Part shown: in pieces, positions 1 through 6,210 of the stretch
How the letters are laid out: every line of letters starts with the position of its first letter
Position numbering within the stretch: the stretch's first letter is position 1
Source of the DNA: JAXHUK01 sp034189725
GTDB taxonomy: Bacteria > Chloroflexota > Dehalococcoidia > SZUA-161
NCBI GenBank assembly: GCA_034189725.1
Contig: JAXHUK010000159.1
Span: 1-15,224, forward strand
Reading direction: 5' to 3'
Length of the DNA stretch: 15,224 nucleotides
Program-made: the position numbers and the translations under genes
Notes under the pieces: model-generated
What the model saw: only the letters and a program-made list of their open reading frames with translations
Database searches by the model: none
Told to the model about the DNA's origin: nothing

Positions 1-783
1 ACAGCCGATGGTACCGTCTAATTTGATGTAATTCTCGATACCTCTGTTTTTAGCCTCGACTTCGAGCCGATCTTCTTGCTCAATGTCACGTAGTTCGGTA
101 ATAGAGTTCTGGCGGTAGAGGGCGTTGTCGTCGAAGTTCAACTTGGCATCCGCAGCGAGTATCCTGCCATCGGAGGTTATAACCAGGGGATTTATTTCAG
201 CCAGTGAACAGTCTTTAGCTTGAAAAAGCCTGTAAAGATTGGAGATGATCCCTGTGACTGATCGTATCTGATCCGGTGCCAGATTGAGTCCGTATGCCAT
301 GCTCCGTGTCTGGTAAGGACGAACACCGAGAGCGATGTCAATATGAACCTTCAGTATTTTTTCAGGACTCGTCCTTGCGACCTCTTCGATTTCCATTCCG
401 CCAGCCTCGCTGGCCATGATCACTGGTTGCCCAGCCGCACCATCGATGACTATTCCAAGATAGAGTTCGCGCTCGATACTGATTTCCTCTTCAATAAGAA
501 CAGCTTTAATCGGTAACCCATCGGGTAGTGTTTGATGGGTGACTAACCTGTGACCGAGCAGATCTTTAGCGAGTTGTTCTGCTTCTTCTGGGGATGAGGC
601 GGTTTTGATACCACCAGCCTTACCTCGTCCCCCAGCGTGGACCTGGGCTTTGACAATTGCCTTGCCTGAAAGATCAGCGGCTATATCTCTAGCTTCAGTT
701 GCAGTTTTAGCTACTCCGCCATGCGGAATAGGAATGCCAAACTCTGCGAGCAGTTGTTTTGCTTGATATTCATGTACCTTCAT
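1..783 (-). CDS. sucC: succinate-CoA ligase (ADP-forming) beta subunit, 3' part outside window
   Basis: This is the N-terminal 261 residues of the ATP-grasp beta subunit of succinyl-CoA synthetase, which interconverts succinate + CoA + NTP and succinyl-CoA in the cytoplasm; the partner alpha subunit would be expected downstream, beyond the left edge. I translated the reverse strand from the ATG at 783 and found no stop. It opens MKVHEYQAKQLL. Residues 45-58 (KAQVHAGGRGKAGG) form the ATP-grasp nucleotide-binding segment. AEINPLV (195-201) supplies a conserved Asn (198), and Asp212 in LAADAKL corresponds to the Mg-binding Asp of E. coli SucC. The visible part ends in YIKLDGTIGC, just before the family's C-terminal CoA-ligase domain. 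The full family length is about 390 residues, so roughly one third is missing only because of the window edge. An AGAGGA-like Shine-Dalgarno precedes the start. A malate-CoA ligase beta subunit (MtkA) is a close alternative that the sequence seen does not exclude. Confidence 0.93.
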   Translation of the reverse strand, partial: MKVHEYQAKQLLAEFGIPIPHGGVAKTATEARDIAADLSGKAIVKAQVHAGGRGKAGGIKTASSPEEAEQLAKDLLGHRLVTHQTLPDGLPIKAVLIEEEISIERELYLGIVIDGAAGQPVIMASEAGGMEIEEVARTSPEKILKVHIDIALGVRPYQTRSMAYGLNLAPDQIRSVTGIISNLYRLFQAKDCSLAEINPLVITSDGRILAADAKLNFDDNALYRQNSITELRDIEQEDRLEVEAKNRGIENYIKLDGTIGC

Positions 784-960
784 ATTCTATCCTCTTCACT
801 CGACAAAACGTTCATTGGGCAAAAAAAAATCACTTGATGTCAGCCTAAGTGAATTCTTCCGCAGGACATTAGTGTAAACTGGGCTCATGGAATGAGCTAA
901 AAGTAGATTACAGCGTGGATATCCTTGAAAGGGATGAGCGCTTAGCATGCCCTAAAGATC

Positions 961-989
961 ATAGTAACATATATACTCTTCCAGCGCAA
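961..989 (-). promoter_or_regulatory. probable sigma70-type promoter of sucC
   Basis: On the reverse strand, TTGCGC (989-984) and TACTAT (966-961) are separated by 17 bases. The -10 box is preceded by TGT, an extended -10 motif. The implied start near 954 leaves an untranslated leader of about 170 bases before the sucC ATG. The rest of the spacer 784-1087 contains an A-run near 821 and no gene that I can support. Confidence 0.5.
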
Positions 990-1030
990 TTGATTTTCAA
1001 AGTCACCGATGTCTGGCGATTTTTGTGACC

Positions 1031-1060
1031 TTGACTGGGAAGGCAATCGAATGCTACAAT
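1031..1060 (+). promoter_or_regulatory. sigma70-type promoter of the tRNA-His gene
   Basis: TTGACT at 1031-1036 and TACAAT at 1055-1060 are separated by 18 bases. TGC directly before the -10 box makes it an extended -10 promoter. Transcription would start near 1067, about 20 bases before tRNA-His. It is close to consensus, as expected for a tRNA gene. Confidence 0.7.
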
Positions 1061-1087
1061 GGACGTGGATTGATTGAAAATCTTCCT

Positions 1088-1164
1088 GGTGGGCGTAGCC
1101 TAGCGGTTAAGGCGCCAGGTTGTGGCCCTGGAGATCGAGGGTTCAAATCCCTCCGCTCACCCCA
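1088..1164 (+). tRNA. tRNA-His (anticodon GTG)
   Basis: A complete cloverleaf can be drawn. The acceptor arm 1089-1095 pairs with 1154-1160 with one G-U pair. The anticodon stem CCAGG/CCTGG encloses the loop TTGTGGC with anticodon GTG, and the T arm GAGGG-TTCAAAT-CCCTC is intact. The extra G at 1088 sits opposite the discriminator C at 1161, which is the identity element of bacterial tRNA-His. CCA is encoded at 1162-1164. Confidence 0.96.
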
Positions 1165-1218
1165 ATGTTCACACAATGATGTCCATGTTTAGGAGAGTCT
1201 GATTTCCGGACTCGTTCT

Positions 1219-1242
1219 CCGGCAGGTCAGGAGACCTGTCGG
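1219..1242 (+). other. 10-bp hairpin between the two tRNA genes
   Basis: CCGGCAGGTC (1219-1228) and GACCTGTCGG (1233-1242) pair over 10 bases with one G-T wobble around the loop AGGA. No T-tract follows, so it is not a typical intrinsic terminator. It could be a processing or pausing structure in a joint tRNA-His/tRNA-Arg transcript, since I see no clear promoter of its own for tRNA-Arg. Confidence 0.5.
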
Positions 1243-1291
1243 CAGCCCTTGATTCACAGCTAGCCCATTTTATGCCTCAAGCGATAGATAT

Positions 1292-1367
1292 GCGCCTGTA
1301 GCTCAGTGGATAGAGCATTGGTCTTCGGAACCAAGGGTCGTGGGTTCGAATCCCACCGGGCGTGCCA
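1292..1367 (+). tRNA. tRNA-Arg (anticodon TCG)
   Basis: A complete cloverleaf is present. The acceptor 1292-1298 pairs with 1357-1363, with G-U at the first and sixth pairs. The D arm contains AGCTCAGTGGATAGAGC. The anticodon stem TTGGT/ACCAA encloses CTTCGGA, giving anticodon TCG, which reads CGA codons. The T arm is GTGGG-TTCGAAT-CCCAC. The discriminator is G1364 and CCA is encoded at 1365-1367. It lies 127 bases after tRNA-His on the same strand and probably belongs to the same transcription unit. Confidence 0.96.
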
Positions 1368-1381
1368 TGTTTTTGAAATTG

Positions 1382-1423
1382 AAGAGAATCATTCCAACTG
1401 CTGGGGTGATTCTCTTTTTTTCT
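1382..1423 (+). terminator. Rho-independent terminator of the tRNA unit
   Basis: AAGAGAATCA (1382-1391) and TGATTCTCTT (1407-1416) form a perfect 10-bp stem with a 15-base loop, followed directly by a T-rich run. It begins 15 bases after the CCA end of tRNA-Arg and separates the tRNAs from the kinase gene. Confidence 0.85.
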
Positions 1424-1487
1424 TCTGACCAGAGCCAGATAGCCACGGTGAAGGTCGTTTCTGAAGAGCAGATAAGGAAACAAGTTA

Positions 1488-1515
1488 TTGACATATTGCC
1501 TGAAGCAAGTATGAT
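1488..1515 (+). promoter_or_regulatory. promoter of the kinase-CRP gene with a very short leader
   Basis: A perfect TTGACA (1488-1493) and TATGAT (1510-1515) are separated by 16 bases. The predicted start near 1522 lies only a few bases before the Shine-Dalgarno AGGGGAGG (1528-1535), which is 7 bases from the ATG at 1543. It supports independent transcription of the kinase gene and the choice of that ATG. Confidence 0.6.
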
Positions 1516-1542
1516 TGAGCCAACGACAGGGGAGGCTTTGAG

Positions 1543-3180
1543 ATGATCGAGGATGATGATCTTTGTCTTGTGGACTATGAGCTACAAGCTCTGTCCCTGG
1601 TTGGCATGACGATAGATGAACGGTATAAACTCGAGCGACTTCTTGGGCAGGGTGGAATGGGCTCTGTGTACCTTGCCAGCGATGAGTTGCTTGGTAGGCA
1701 AGTGGTTATCAAGATAATGCACGGTGGGCCGATGGCAAAGCAGAATGCAGCCCGGTTCTTCCGAGAGGCCAGGTCACTGGCGCATCTAAATCATCCCAAC
1801 ATAGTAACTCTCTACGACTATGGATGGTATCATGAACAGGCTTACCTTGTCATGGAATTTGCCGCTGGTGTGAACTTGCGCGCAATCCTGGGAGGCAAAG
1901 GCGAGACAGTTGATGTCAAGAGGCGCTGGACTATTCGCGAAGCCCTAAACGTAGCAATAGTTGTAGCGAATGCTCTTAGTTACGCTCATCGCCAGGGTAT
2001 TATCCATCGTGATATCAAGCCGGAAAACATCATTATCGGAGACCAAATTAAACTGACGGACTTTGGTATTGCCAAGATTCGGCAATACCCATCGATTACT
2101 ATGATTGCCGATGTAATGGGGACGCCGGTCTACATGGCTCCAGAGCAGGCATTGGGGAAAGAGATTGATGAGAGGACAGACCTTTATTCTTTCGGAGTAG
2201 TTCTCTATGAGATGCTCACTGGATGGCCACCGTTTTCACCGAGTGATGAGGTATCAATCGTTTCTCAGCATCTCCAGATCACTCCAGTCCCACCCAGCTT
2301 GCGTAACCCTGAAATCCCAAAGAGGCTTGATCGCCTGATCCTGAAGATGCTGTCCAAAGATTCTTATAAGCGTCCCGCCTCATCGGATGAGGTGCTTTAT
2401 GAACTGGAAGCCGCCAGGCAGGATTTGCCGACCACCATTGATACAGAGCTGCCAAAGCGAAAGAGCGTTGTTCCTGAAGATGAGGCCAAAGTTGAGGCAC
2501 TGAGGAGTATCCCACTATTTGCAACTATTCCCTTTGAGGATCTGTGTGAGCTCTCTCGCGAAGTCACATCACGCCAGTATCGTAAGGGCACGATCATTTT
2601 TCATAAGGATGATGTTGGTTATACGTTCCATATAGTCAAGATTGGTAAAGTTAAAATAAGTATACCGTCAGAAAAGGGAGATGATGCGATCCTGTCATAT
2701 CTCGGCCCTGGTGATTTTTTCGGTGAATTGACGTTGCTGGATGAAAAGCCTCGCTCGGCGACAGCTACTGCTGTAGAATATACGGAGACTCTGGCTCTGG
2801 AAAGAGCGGATTTCCTTGCTTTCCTGAAGTGGCATCCAGACCTGGCGATACATATCTTCGCTGTGCTTGCCCAACGGCTGCGCGACCTCAATTCTCAGTT
2901 GGAGAGCATAATATTCTTTGACCCACCTGCTCGGCTTGCCAAGACGCTAGTAAAGCTAGTAGATACGTGTAGCAACAAGACGCCGGAGGGATGGGAGATA
3001 TCGTCTCCAGTAACTCGGTCTGAGTTGGCAAGGATGACTGGAGTGTCCACATCAGTTGTTAGACGCTTATTGAGTGACTTTCAAGCGGCTGGTGTCTTGA
3101 GTTTTCAGAATCAACGTTACATTATTTACAAGCCAGAAGAATTGCGAATGAAAGCATGCAGGGGGGCTGGCCGGGGATAG
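1543..3180 (+). CDS. Ser/Thr protein kinase fused to a cyclic-nucleotide-binding CRP-type regulator
   Basis: This 545-residue protein has three parts. Residues 28-290 are a Hanks-type Ser/Thr kinase: glycine loop GQGGMGSV (35-42), VIK Lys57, alpha-C Glu75, HRDIKPEN (155-162, catalytic Asp157), DFG (173-175), GTPVYMAPE (193-201), Asp213, and Arg277 in KRP. All catalytic residues are present. Residues 320-445 are a cyclic-nucleotide-binding domain with the phosphate-binding cassette FFGELTLLDEKPRSATATA (392-410); Glu395 and Arg404-Ser405 match the cNMP-contacting residues of CRP and PKA. Residues 460-530 are a CRP-type winged helix, with TRSELARMTGVS (491-502) followed by the recognition-helix segment SVVRRLLSDFQ. 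No membrane segment is seen, so it should be cytosolic and could bind DNA. Kinase fused to a cNMP domain is known in bacteria; carrying a complete CRP output as well is unusual to my knowledge. A strong Shine-Dalgarno 7 bases upstream supports the start. Ligand, targets and operators are unknown. Confidence 0.93.
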   Translation: MIEDDDLCLVDYELQALSLVGMTIDERYKLERLLGQGGMGSVYLASDELLGRQVVIKIMHGGPMAKQNAARFFREARSLAHLNHPNIVTLYDYGWYHEQAYLVMEFAAGVNLRAILGGKGETVDVKRRWTIREALNVAIVVANALSYAHRQGIIHRDIKPENIIIGDQIKLTDFGIAKIRQYPSITMIADVMGTPVYMAPEQALGKEIDERTDLYSFGVVLYEMLTGWPPFSPSDEVSIVSQHLQITPVPPSLRNPEIPKRLDRLILKMLSKDSYKRPASSDEVLYELEAARQDLPTTIDTELPKRKSVVPEDEAKVEALRSIPLFATIPFEDLCELSREVTSRQYRKGTIIFHKDDVGYTFHIVKIGKVKISIPSEKGDDAILSYLGPGDFFGELTLLDEKPRSATATAVEYTETLALERADFLAFLKWHPDLAIHIFAVLAQRLRDLNSQLESIIFFDPPARLAKTLVKLVDTCSNKTPEGWEISSPVTRSELARMTGVSTSVVRRLLSDFQAAGVLSFQNQRYIIYKPEELRMKACRGAGRG

Positions 3181-3219
3181 GGTTATAACCATCTCAGTCG
3201 TTGGTTCAACAATAAACAC

Positions 3220-3268
3220 AAACAGGGTATCACATAGCGGAAAAAAACATCACGGTGATACCCTGTTT
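3220..3268. terminator. convergent terminator between kinase and methyltransferase genes
   Basis: AAACAGGGTATCAC (3220-3233) and GTGATACCCTGTTT (3255-3268) form a perfect 14-bp stem with a 21-base loop. It starts 40 bases after the kinase stop. T-rich stretches are modest on both sides, so it probably works bidirectionally. A weaker inverted repeat (CACGAACT 3315-3322 / AGTTCGTG 3363-3370) lies just downstream of the methyltransferase stop. Confidence 0.75.
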
Positions 3269-3389
3269 ATAGCTTTAAACCGGTAAGTATAGACTACGGG
3301 ATACTAGCGTCTCTCACGAACTGCTGGTATGTTCAAGTGAAGCTGAGGGCGCTGCAGCCGGAAGTTCGTGTGGTAAATTCTCGAAGAAT

Positions 3390-4382
3390 CTAGGGACGAA
3401 TCCCTGTGACTATCCCGCTACCGCGCTGAGCATTATAAGCGATCAAAGAAACGTCCGTAAAACCCGCCGAGCGGATGACTTCAATAAGCTCGCTCTCACT
3501 GTAAGCTCCTACCATTATATTAAAGAGTGCGGCGGGCAGCGGCCCATTTTTCTCGTCGTTGAGCAAAAAGTCGTGCGCGATAAGCAAGCCACCTGGTAGT
3601 AGTGCGCGCATTGCCTGCTCCAACCTTGTCTCTGCCTGACTCCTGATCCCATGTAAAATGTTGGACATAAGTAGACAATCATAGCCTTCGCCGAAATCGT
3701 CCTGGTTCCAATCGCCTTCCTTCACAGCGACACGATCTTGCATATCGAACCATTCAATGATCTGCCTGGCAATCGTTATAGTTTGTGGCGTATCCCATAC
3801 GACAGCACTGAGATTCGGGAACCTCTGGCATAAGGCAATACTGAACGTGCCTGGACCTCCACCGACGTCAAGCAGCAGCCGCCGGCTATTTAGGTTTACT
3901 TGTTTCGCCATCCACTGTCCTACACCATTTGCGGCATTACCATGCATAGCCCAGATCCAGTTTTCATGCCAGCGAGAAACATGTCCTTCGGGTGGCCTGG
4001 GCACTGATCCGCGACTGCCTGTTCGTACCATATCCGGAAGCCCTGTATGAGTCCACCAGAGGTTTTCGCCATGATCAAGCACTCCACCGAGATAGCGCGG
4101 ACTTTCAGGTAACAGTGTATCAGAAGCTAACTTCGTAAGCACAAAACGATCGTTATCGCGCTTTATAAGTCCAAGAGCGCAACAGGCTATGAGCAGCTTT
4201 TCTGTCATGATATCATTAGTTCCGCACTGTGCTGCTATTTCATTTGCCGACTTTGGTTCCCGAATGGCCTGTAAAATGCCAAGCTGATGAGCCGCCATTA
4301 AAACCCTTGAAGCTCGAAATTGCCAGTGAAGTTCTAGCAGTCCTGCCGTTTCTTCCAGGTTGTCAGCATCAAACAAATTCAT
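3390..4382 (-). CDS. SAM-dependent methyltransferase of the COMT/acetylserotonin O-methyltransferase family
   Basis: The 330-residue length and layout match the plant-COMT-like Methyltransf_2 family. Residues 1-100 form the helical, winged-helix-like dimerisation part (RVLMAAHQLGILQAI, SANEIAAQCG). The rest is a Rossmann-fold SAM domain with motif I LDVGGGPGTFS (171-181), the ribose-binding acid Asp197 in VVWDTP, GDWN (223-226) and ALLPGGLLIAHDFLL (260-274). His244 in NILHG sits where the catalytic base histidine of O-methyltransferases lies, but the usual following Asp-Trp is replaced by Gly-Ile. The acceptor could be a hydroxyl on a small aromatic or cofactor-like molecule; C-methyltransferases such as BchU share this fold, so the substrate cannot be named. 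It is a single-gene unit with GAGGA 8 bases before the ATG, and it converges on the kinase gene. Confidence 0.88.
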   Translation of the reverse strand: MNLFDADNLEETAGLLELHWQFRASRVLMAAHQLGILQAIREPKSANEIAAQCGTNDIMTEKLLIACCALGLIKRDNDRFVLTKLASDTLLPESPRYLGGVLDHGENLWWTHTGLPDMVRTGSRGSVPRPPEGHVSRWHENWIWAMHGNAANGVGQWMAKQVNLNSRRLLLDVGGGPGTFSIALCQRFPNLSAVVWDTPQTITIARQIIEWFDMQDRVAVKEGDWNQDDFGEGYDCLLMSNILHGIRSQAETRLEQAMRALLPGGLLIAHDFLLNDEKNGPLPAALFNIMVGAYSESELIEVIRSAGFTDVSLIAYNAQRGSGIVTGIRP

Positions 4383-4465
4383 TATAGTGTCCTCACTTTC
4401 CCAAGTGCCGAAATGAGAGACTCGGTGATTTTCTACATTACACTCATCGGTATATTCGATATCCT

Positions 4466-4479
4466 ATTATACTAGTATA
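4466..4479 (-). promoter_or_regulatory. AT-rich palindrome over the likely methyltransferase -10 region
   Basis: TATACTAGTATA (4468-4479) is a perfect 12-bp palindrome. On the reverse strand a perfect TATAAT (4471-4466) overlaps it, 83 bases before the methyltransferase ATG. The -35 element at the matching distance is poor, which suggests activator dependence or an operator overlapping the promoter. This is an inference from pattern only. Confidence 0.35.
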
Positions 4480-4747
4480 GTATATGTAAAGGTTATCAGC
4501 CACTCGCGTTACGTATCTCTTGATTATGGTACAGGACGAATTTTTGAAGATCCTTGTCCTGCTCGAAAGCTGATTTCAGACTGAAAAATCAACCGCGGTG
4601 TTTGAAACTGAGAGGATTTTTTACTAGTACATTGATTTCGACCGCTTGTTCCTGATGTTCAATGAGCGGAAATGAATGGGGTGAGATTGAGCGTTGTATT
4701 CAATTGACCTGTCGTAGTCCAGGAGATATACTTAGTTACGCTGTCAG

Positions 4748-4767
4748 TATGACTATGTTATGACTAT
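4748..4767 (+). repeat. tandem 9-base direct repeat, 11-base pitch, before the 214-aa/macrodomain operon
   Basis: TATGACTAT occurs exactly twice, at 4748-4756 and 4759-4767, with a start-to-start distance of 11 bases, about one helical turn. It overlaps the AT-rich -10-like region (TATATA 4765-4770) upstream of the 4819 start. Such spacing is typical of binding sites for OmpR/PhoB-type response regulators, but no such regulator is in the window. Confidence 0.45.
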
Positions 4768-4818
4768 ATAAATAGGTAAGTTAGACATTCGATAGTAGAA
4801 GGAGTTAAAAGCGATAGT

Positions 4819-5463
4819 ATGTCTGAAGAGTTGGGAAAGATAGAGAAGCCCACGGTAGAAAGCTTTGGTAAAGCGAGGAAGCTATTGTTTATACCGCTTA
4901 TTTTTTCTCCCCCGGAGCCCGAGAGCGATTTCTTTGAGATAGTGCGGCGCTATTGGGATGAAGTCGAATCACACGTGGCCAAGTTGGAATTGAAACTGGG
5001 TAATGTGAGCAAGATATATCACGAGCTTGTGGCTGTGGGAGGTGAGGAGGGGGCAAATGCGATCGAGGAATTGAACAGCGCAAGCTATCGAATTATTCAA
5101 ACCAGGTTAGAAAAGGGCGCTGAACTTCAGCTCATAGAGGATTTCGACTTGTTGACGGAGTTCATGGATTGGAGTAGATGTCTGGCAATTGGTTTTCAAA
5201 ACCAGGATGTGTTTAACAAGATCTATGAATCGTATTTAGAAGCGCGTTCTAAAAGGAATAAGGATATTGCAGACAGGATAGACGAGTCTTTACCCGAAGG
5301 CGATATAGGGATAGTGTTGATGCGAGAAGGTCATCAGGTTCAGTTTCCCCAGGATGTAGAAGTATTCTATGTTGCTCCACCTGGGCTGGATGAAATTAAG
5401 CGTTGGCTCAGAGACCGCGAGCGTAAGCTTGAGGCTGAACTGGACAATGATTCAGAGGAGTAA
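4819..5463 (+). CDS. conserved-looking acidic protein of unknown function, 214 aa
   Basis: I do not recognise the family. It is a soluble, charged protein without a signal peptide or membrane segment, rich in Glu and Asp, with predicted long helices at about 37-72 and 79-145. The most structured-looking part is 147-188: NKDIADRIDESL, then a strand-like GDIGIVLMREGHQVQF, then QDVEVFYVAPP. The spacing of the IADRID helix, the hydrophobic strand with Gly-His, and the proline-flanked end resembles a small alpha/beta fold and could be a ligand-binding site. The ATG at 4819 is 14 bases from AAGGAG (4799-4804), longer than usual, but I saw no better in-frame start. The next gene starts 2 bases after its stop, so the two are co-transcribed and probably translationally coupled; this suggests, by context only, a role linked to ADP-ribose or a nucleotide metabolite. 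Confidence 0.8.
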   Translation: MSEELGKIEKPTVESFGKARKLLFIPLIFSPPEPESDFFEIVRRYWDEVESHVAKLELKLGNVSKIYHELVAVGGEEGANAIEELNSASYRIIQTRLEKGAELQLIEDFDLLTEFMDWSRCLAIGFQNQDVFNKIYESYLEARSKRNKDIADRIDESLPEGDIGIVLMREGHQVQFPQDVEVFYVAPPGLDEIKRWLRDRERKLEAELDNDSEE

Positions 5464-5465
5464 GT

Positions 5466-6020
5466 GTGGAGATAACAGTTCATAAGACTAAACTTGCATT
5501 GGTTCAGGGGGATATCACAAAACAGTCAACCGATGCCATAGTAAATGCTGCAAACTCCGGCTTGATGGGTGGTGGCGGTGTAGATGGCGCTATACATCGA
5601 GCAGGGGGGCCAGCTATTCTGGAAGAGTGTCGAAAAATACGCTCGGAAAAGGGGCGCTTGCCTGTGGGAAAAGCAGTCATGACCACCGGGGGCGAGCTTA
5701 CTGCACGATACGTTATACATACAGCGGGGCCAGTGTGGAGAGGTGGCAAGGAGGGAGAGGCTGAGCTTTTAGCAAGCGCATACAGCGAGAGCCTTAAGCT
5801 GGCAGTAGAAAGACTATTGAAGAGCATCTCATTTCCTTCGATAAGCACAGGTGCGTATGGGTATCCGGTAGAGCTTGCTGCCGGTGTAGCCTTGCAGACC
5901 ATCATCGATTTCCTTCGTGAGGACGATACTCTGGATGAAGTTCTATTCGTTCTTTTCGATTCTGCAACATTTCACGCCTATGCAGAAACTCTACGGGTAT
6001 TGTCGAAAAGCATTACGTAG
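5466..6020 (+). CDS. ymdB: YmdB/MacroD-type macrodomain (O-acetyl-ADP-ribose deacetylase / ADP-ribosyl-Asp/Glu hydrolase)
   Basis: This single-domain macro protein of 184 residues is very similar along its length to E. coli YmdB. It has QGDIT (14-18), VNAAN (26-30), the GGGGVDGAIHRAGG segment (35-48), VIHTAGPVWRGG (83-94) and ISTGAYGYP (126-134). Asn30 and Asp40 correspond to the catalytic Asn25 and Asp35 of YmdB. Family members hydrolyse O-acetyl-ADP-ribose or remove ADP-ribose from acidic residues; in E. coli YmdB also modulates RNase III. The start is GTG at 5466, 2 bases after the upstream stop, with GAGGAG (5455-5460) inside the end of the previous gene as ribosome site. It is the second gene of a two-gene operon. 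No ADP-ribosyltransferase is visible nearby. Confidence 0.93.
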   Translation: MEITVHKTKLALVQGDITKQSTDAIVNAANSGLMGGGGVDGAIHRAGGPAILEECRKIRSEKGRLPVGKAVMTTGGELTARYVIHTAGPVWRGGKEGEAELLASAYSESLKLAVERLLKSISFPSISTGAYGYPVELAAGVALQTIIDFLREDDTLDEVLFVLFDSATFHAYAETLRVLSKSIT

Positions 6021-6112
6021 TTTAATGTACGCGCAGGCAATCATTTGACAGGCTCAATCGCTGGTGAGCCTAATGACAGGTGGACTGCACTTCGATTTCC
6101 CAGACAACAATG

Positions 6113-6152
6113 AATCAAGAGGGTTGCCCGATGTCGGACAACCCTCTTGATT
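6113..6152. terminator. strong convergent hairpin terminator
   Basis: AATCAAGAGGGTTG (6113-6126) and CAACCCTCTTGATT (6139-6152) form a perfect 14-bp stem. After one mismatch, three more pairs close a tetraloop (6131-6134). It lies between the rightward macrodomain gene (stop 6020) and the leftward CoA-transferase array (last stop 6211). T-tracts are weak on both strands, but the position and stability support bidirectional termination. Confidence 0.75.
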
Positions 6153-6210
6153 TAAGCGAATTAGCTACTATGTATTCCCCTTTTTTTACAGGTAAGGAGG
6201 TATAATCCCA

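Larger units (their letters stand above)
4383..4818. other. 436-base divergent spacer between methyltransferase and the 214-aa gene
   Basis: No ORF with coding character was seen here. Besides the palindrome at 4468-4479 and the tandem repeat at 4748-4767, it holds a short inverted repeat CAGGAC/GTCCTG (4532-4537/4556-4561) and TTTCA-GAC-TGAAA (4574-4586). These could be operators or simple low-complexity features. The rightward Shine-Dalgarno AAGGAG is at 4799-4804. Confidence 0.5.

Noticed and set aside
990..1000. TTGATTTTCAA as an FNR/CRP-type operator near the sucC promoter
   Set aside because: The half-sites are spaced by only three bases, shorter than FNR or CRP sites, and the sequence is AT-rich enough for chance.
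1292..1367. tRNA-Arg as an integration site for a mobile element
   Set aside because: No second copy of the tRNA 3' end and no integrase gene were seen in the window.
1340..1546. 68-codon rightward ORF overlapping the kinase start by ATGA
   Set aside because: It begins inside tRNA-Arg, runs through the intrinsic terminator and across the kinase promoter, and has no ribosome site, so the overlap with the kinase start is accidental.
6193..6202. Perfect rightward Shine-Dalgarno-like AAGGAGG downstream of the array
   Set aside because: No start codon at usable distance and no rightward ORF with coding character follow; it is beside the 3' end of A1.
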